Below, piece by piece: positions 63,615 to 64,000 of a DNA stretch of 64,000 nucleotides (within the stretch, counting starts at the first letter, position 1; each line of letters starts with the position of its first letter). The stretch is from Lewinella sp. W8 (lineage in GTDB: Bacteria > Bacteroidota > Bacteroidia > Chitinophagales > Saprospiraceae): positions 67,531 through 131,530 of the forward strand of contig NZ_SNAQ03000008.1 in assembly GCF_004375085.3 (NCBI RefSeq), in the 5' to 3' direction. The notes under the pieces were generated by a model, which was given only the letters and a program-made list of their open reading frames with translations, did not search any database and had not been told where the DNA came from. Position numbers and translations under genes: made by a program.

Positions 63615-64000
63615 ATGTTTCCATCCACCACCAAACAACATCTTCCCCTTCTCCTGGCCCTCATCGTCGTGGCCGCCATGAGCCGCTTGCTCCCCCACCC
63701 GCCCAACTTCGTACCCGTGGGGGCCATGGCCCTGTTTGGAGCGGCTAGTCTGCCCCGGAAATGGATGGTTTTCCTCGTTCCCTTCGTGGCCTTTTACCTG
63801 AGCGACCTCGTACTGAACAACCTGCTCTACGCCCAGTATTATGAAGGTTTTTACTGGGGCCTGAGCCTCTGGGTATACGGAGGGATCGCGGCCATGATTT
63901 TACTGGGCATGGGCCTGCTGCGTAACCATCGCTTCAGTTGGCTCCGCATCGGAGGGACGGCGATTGGCGCCACGCTCATTTTCTTTCTGGTCACCAACTT
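63615..64000 (+). CDS. DUF6580 family membrane protein, 3' end outside the window
   Basis: 128 residues visible. HPPNFVPVGAMALFGAASLP followed by hydrophobic helices (WMVFLVPFVAFYLSDLVLNN) matches the N-terminus of DUF6580 proteins, small polytopic membrane proteins of unknown function common in Bacteroidota. The C-terminus is cut by the window edge. Confidence 0.8.
   Translation, partial: MFPSTTKQHLPLLLALIVVAAMSRLLPHPPNFVPVGAMALFGAASLPRKWMVFLVPFVAFYLSDLVLNNLLYAQYYEGFYWGLSLWVYGGIAAMILLGMGLLRNHRFSWLRIGGTAIGATLIFFLVTN

Overview
The window reads as chromosomal DNA of a G+C-rich member of the Bacteroidota, most likely a Saprospiria/Lewinella-type marine bacterium (inference from gene content, not from a search). 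Evidence: the rpmB-rpmG-DUF4295 ribosomal block, a SusC/SusD pair, an outer-membrane TonB receptor with an N-terminal carboxypeptidase-regulatory domain, a 1781-codon surface protein ending in a gliding-motility/type IX secretion type-B sorting domain, many lipoproteins, few Shine-Dalgarno sites, and promoters of the Bacteroidota type (TTTG, about 20 nt, TAnnTTTG).

Layout. 1-2.4 kb: a tandem 93-bp array in which every unit carries a terminator-like hairpin, one secreted protein of unknown function, and a cluster of dispersed palindromes. 2.4-4.5 kb: prfB, DUF4295, rpmG, rpmB and a tRNA-Arg, all on the minus strand. 4.7-10.9 kb: CPBP protease, SNF2 helicase, MsrA, and a 50-residue membrane peptide translationally coupled to a sodium:solute symporter. 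11-16.3 kb: SusC, SusD and a surface lipoprotein in one operon. 16.6-25.2 kb: RsmB-type methyltransferase, then a minus-strand run (DUF2306, quinone oxidoreductase, lipB, ECF sigma factor with its presumed anti-sigma factor, adenylate cyclase) and a sialate O-acetylesterase. 25.4-34.9 kb: MFS transporter, the giant surface protein, and an MBOAT/AlgJ-type polysaccharide acetylation pair.

35.3-41.5 kb is the most unusual region: a BlaI-type repressor under a promoter covered by three TTACGA-N6-TCGTAA operators, an M56 (BlaR1-like) membrane protease whose C-terminal sensor is a long ankyrin-repeat domain rather than a penicillin-binding domain, and a TonB-dependent receptor. 42-53 kb holds housekeeping and carbohydrate genes (TPR protein, DinB, sugar isomerase, sialidase-like lipoprotein, GH140-like glycosidase, MarR regulator, proC, an NRAMP-related transporter without the metal motifs, MATE exporter, DUF458). 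53.4-56.5 kb holds a candidate small RNA and a tandem CbbX-type AAA+ protein with a duplicated N-terminal beta-rich domain containing a GWG motif. 56.5-64 kb: lipoprotein, EEP-family phosphatase/nuclease, glycosyltransferase, M1 aminopeptidase, orphan solute-binding lipoprotein, and the start of a DUF6580 membrane protein cut by the window end.

The genes form no single pathway; they are short operons typical of a polymer-degrading Bacteroidota chromosome. The best candidates for something undescribed are the BlaI/M56-ankyrin/TonB-receptor circuit, the GWG-AAA+ protein and the hairpin array. No rRNA, CRISPR array, transposase or prophage is visible.
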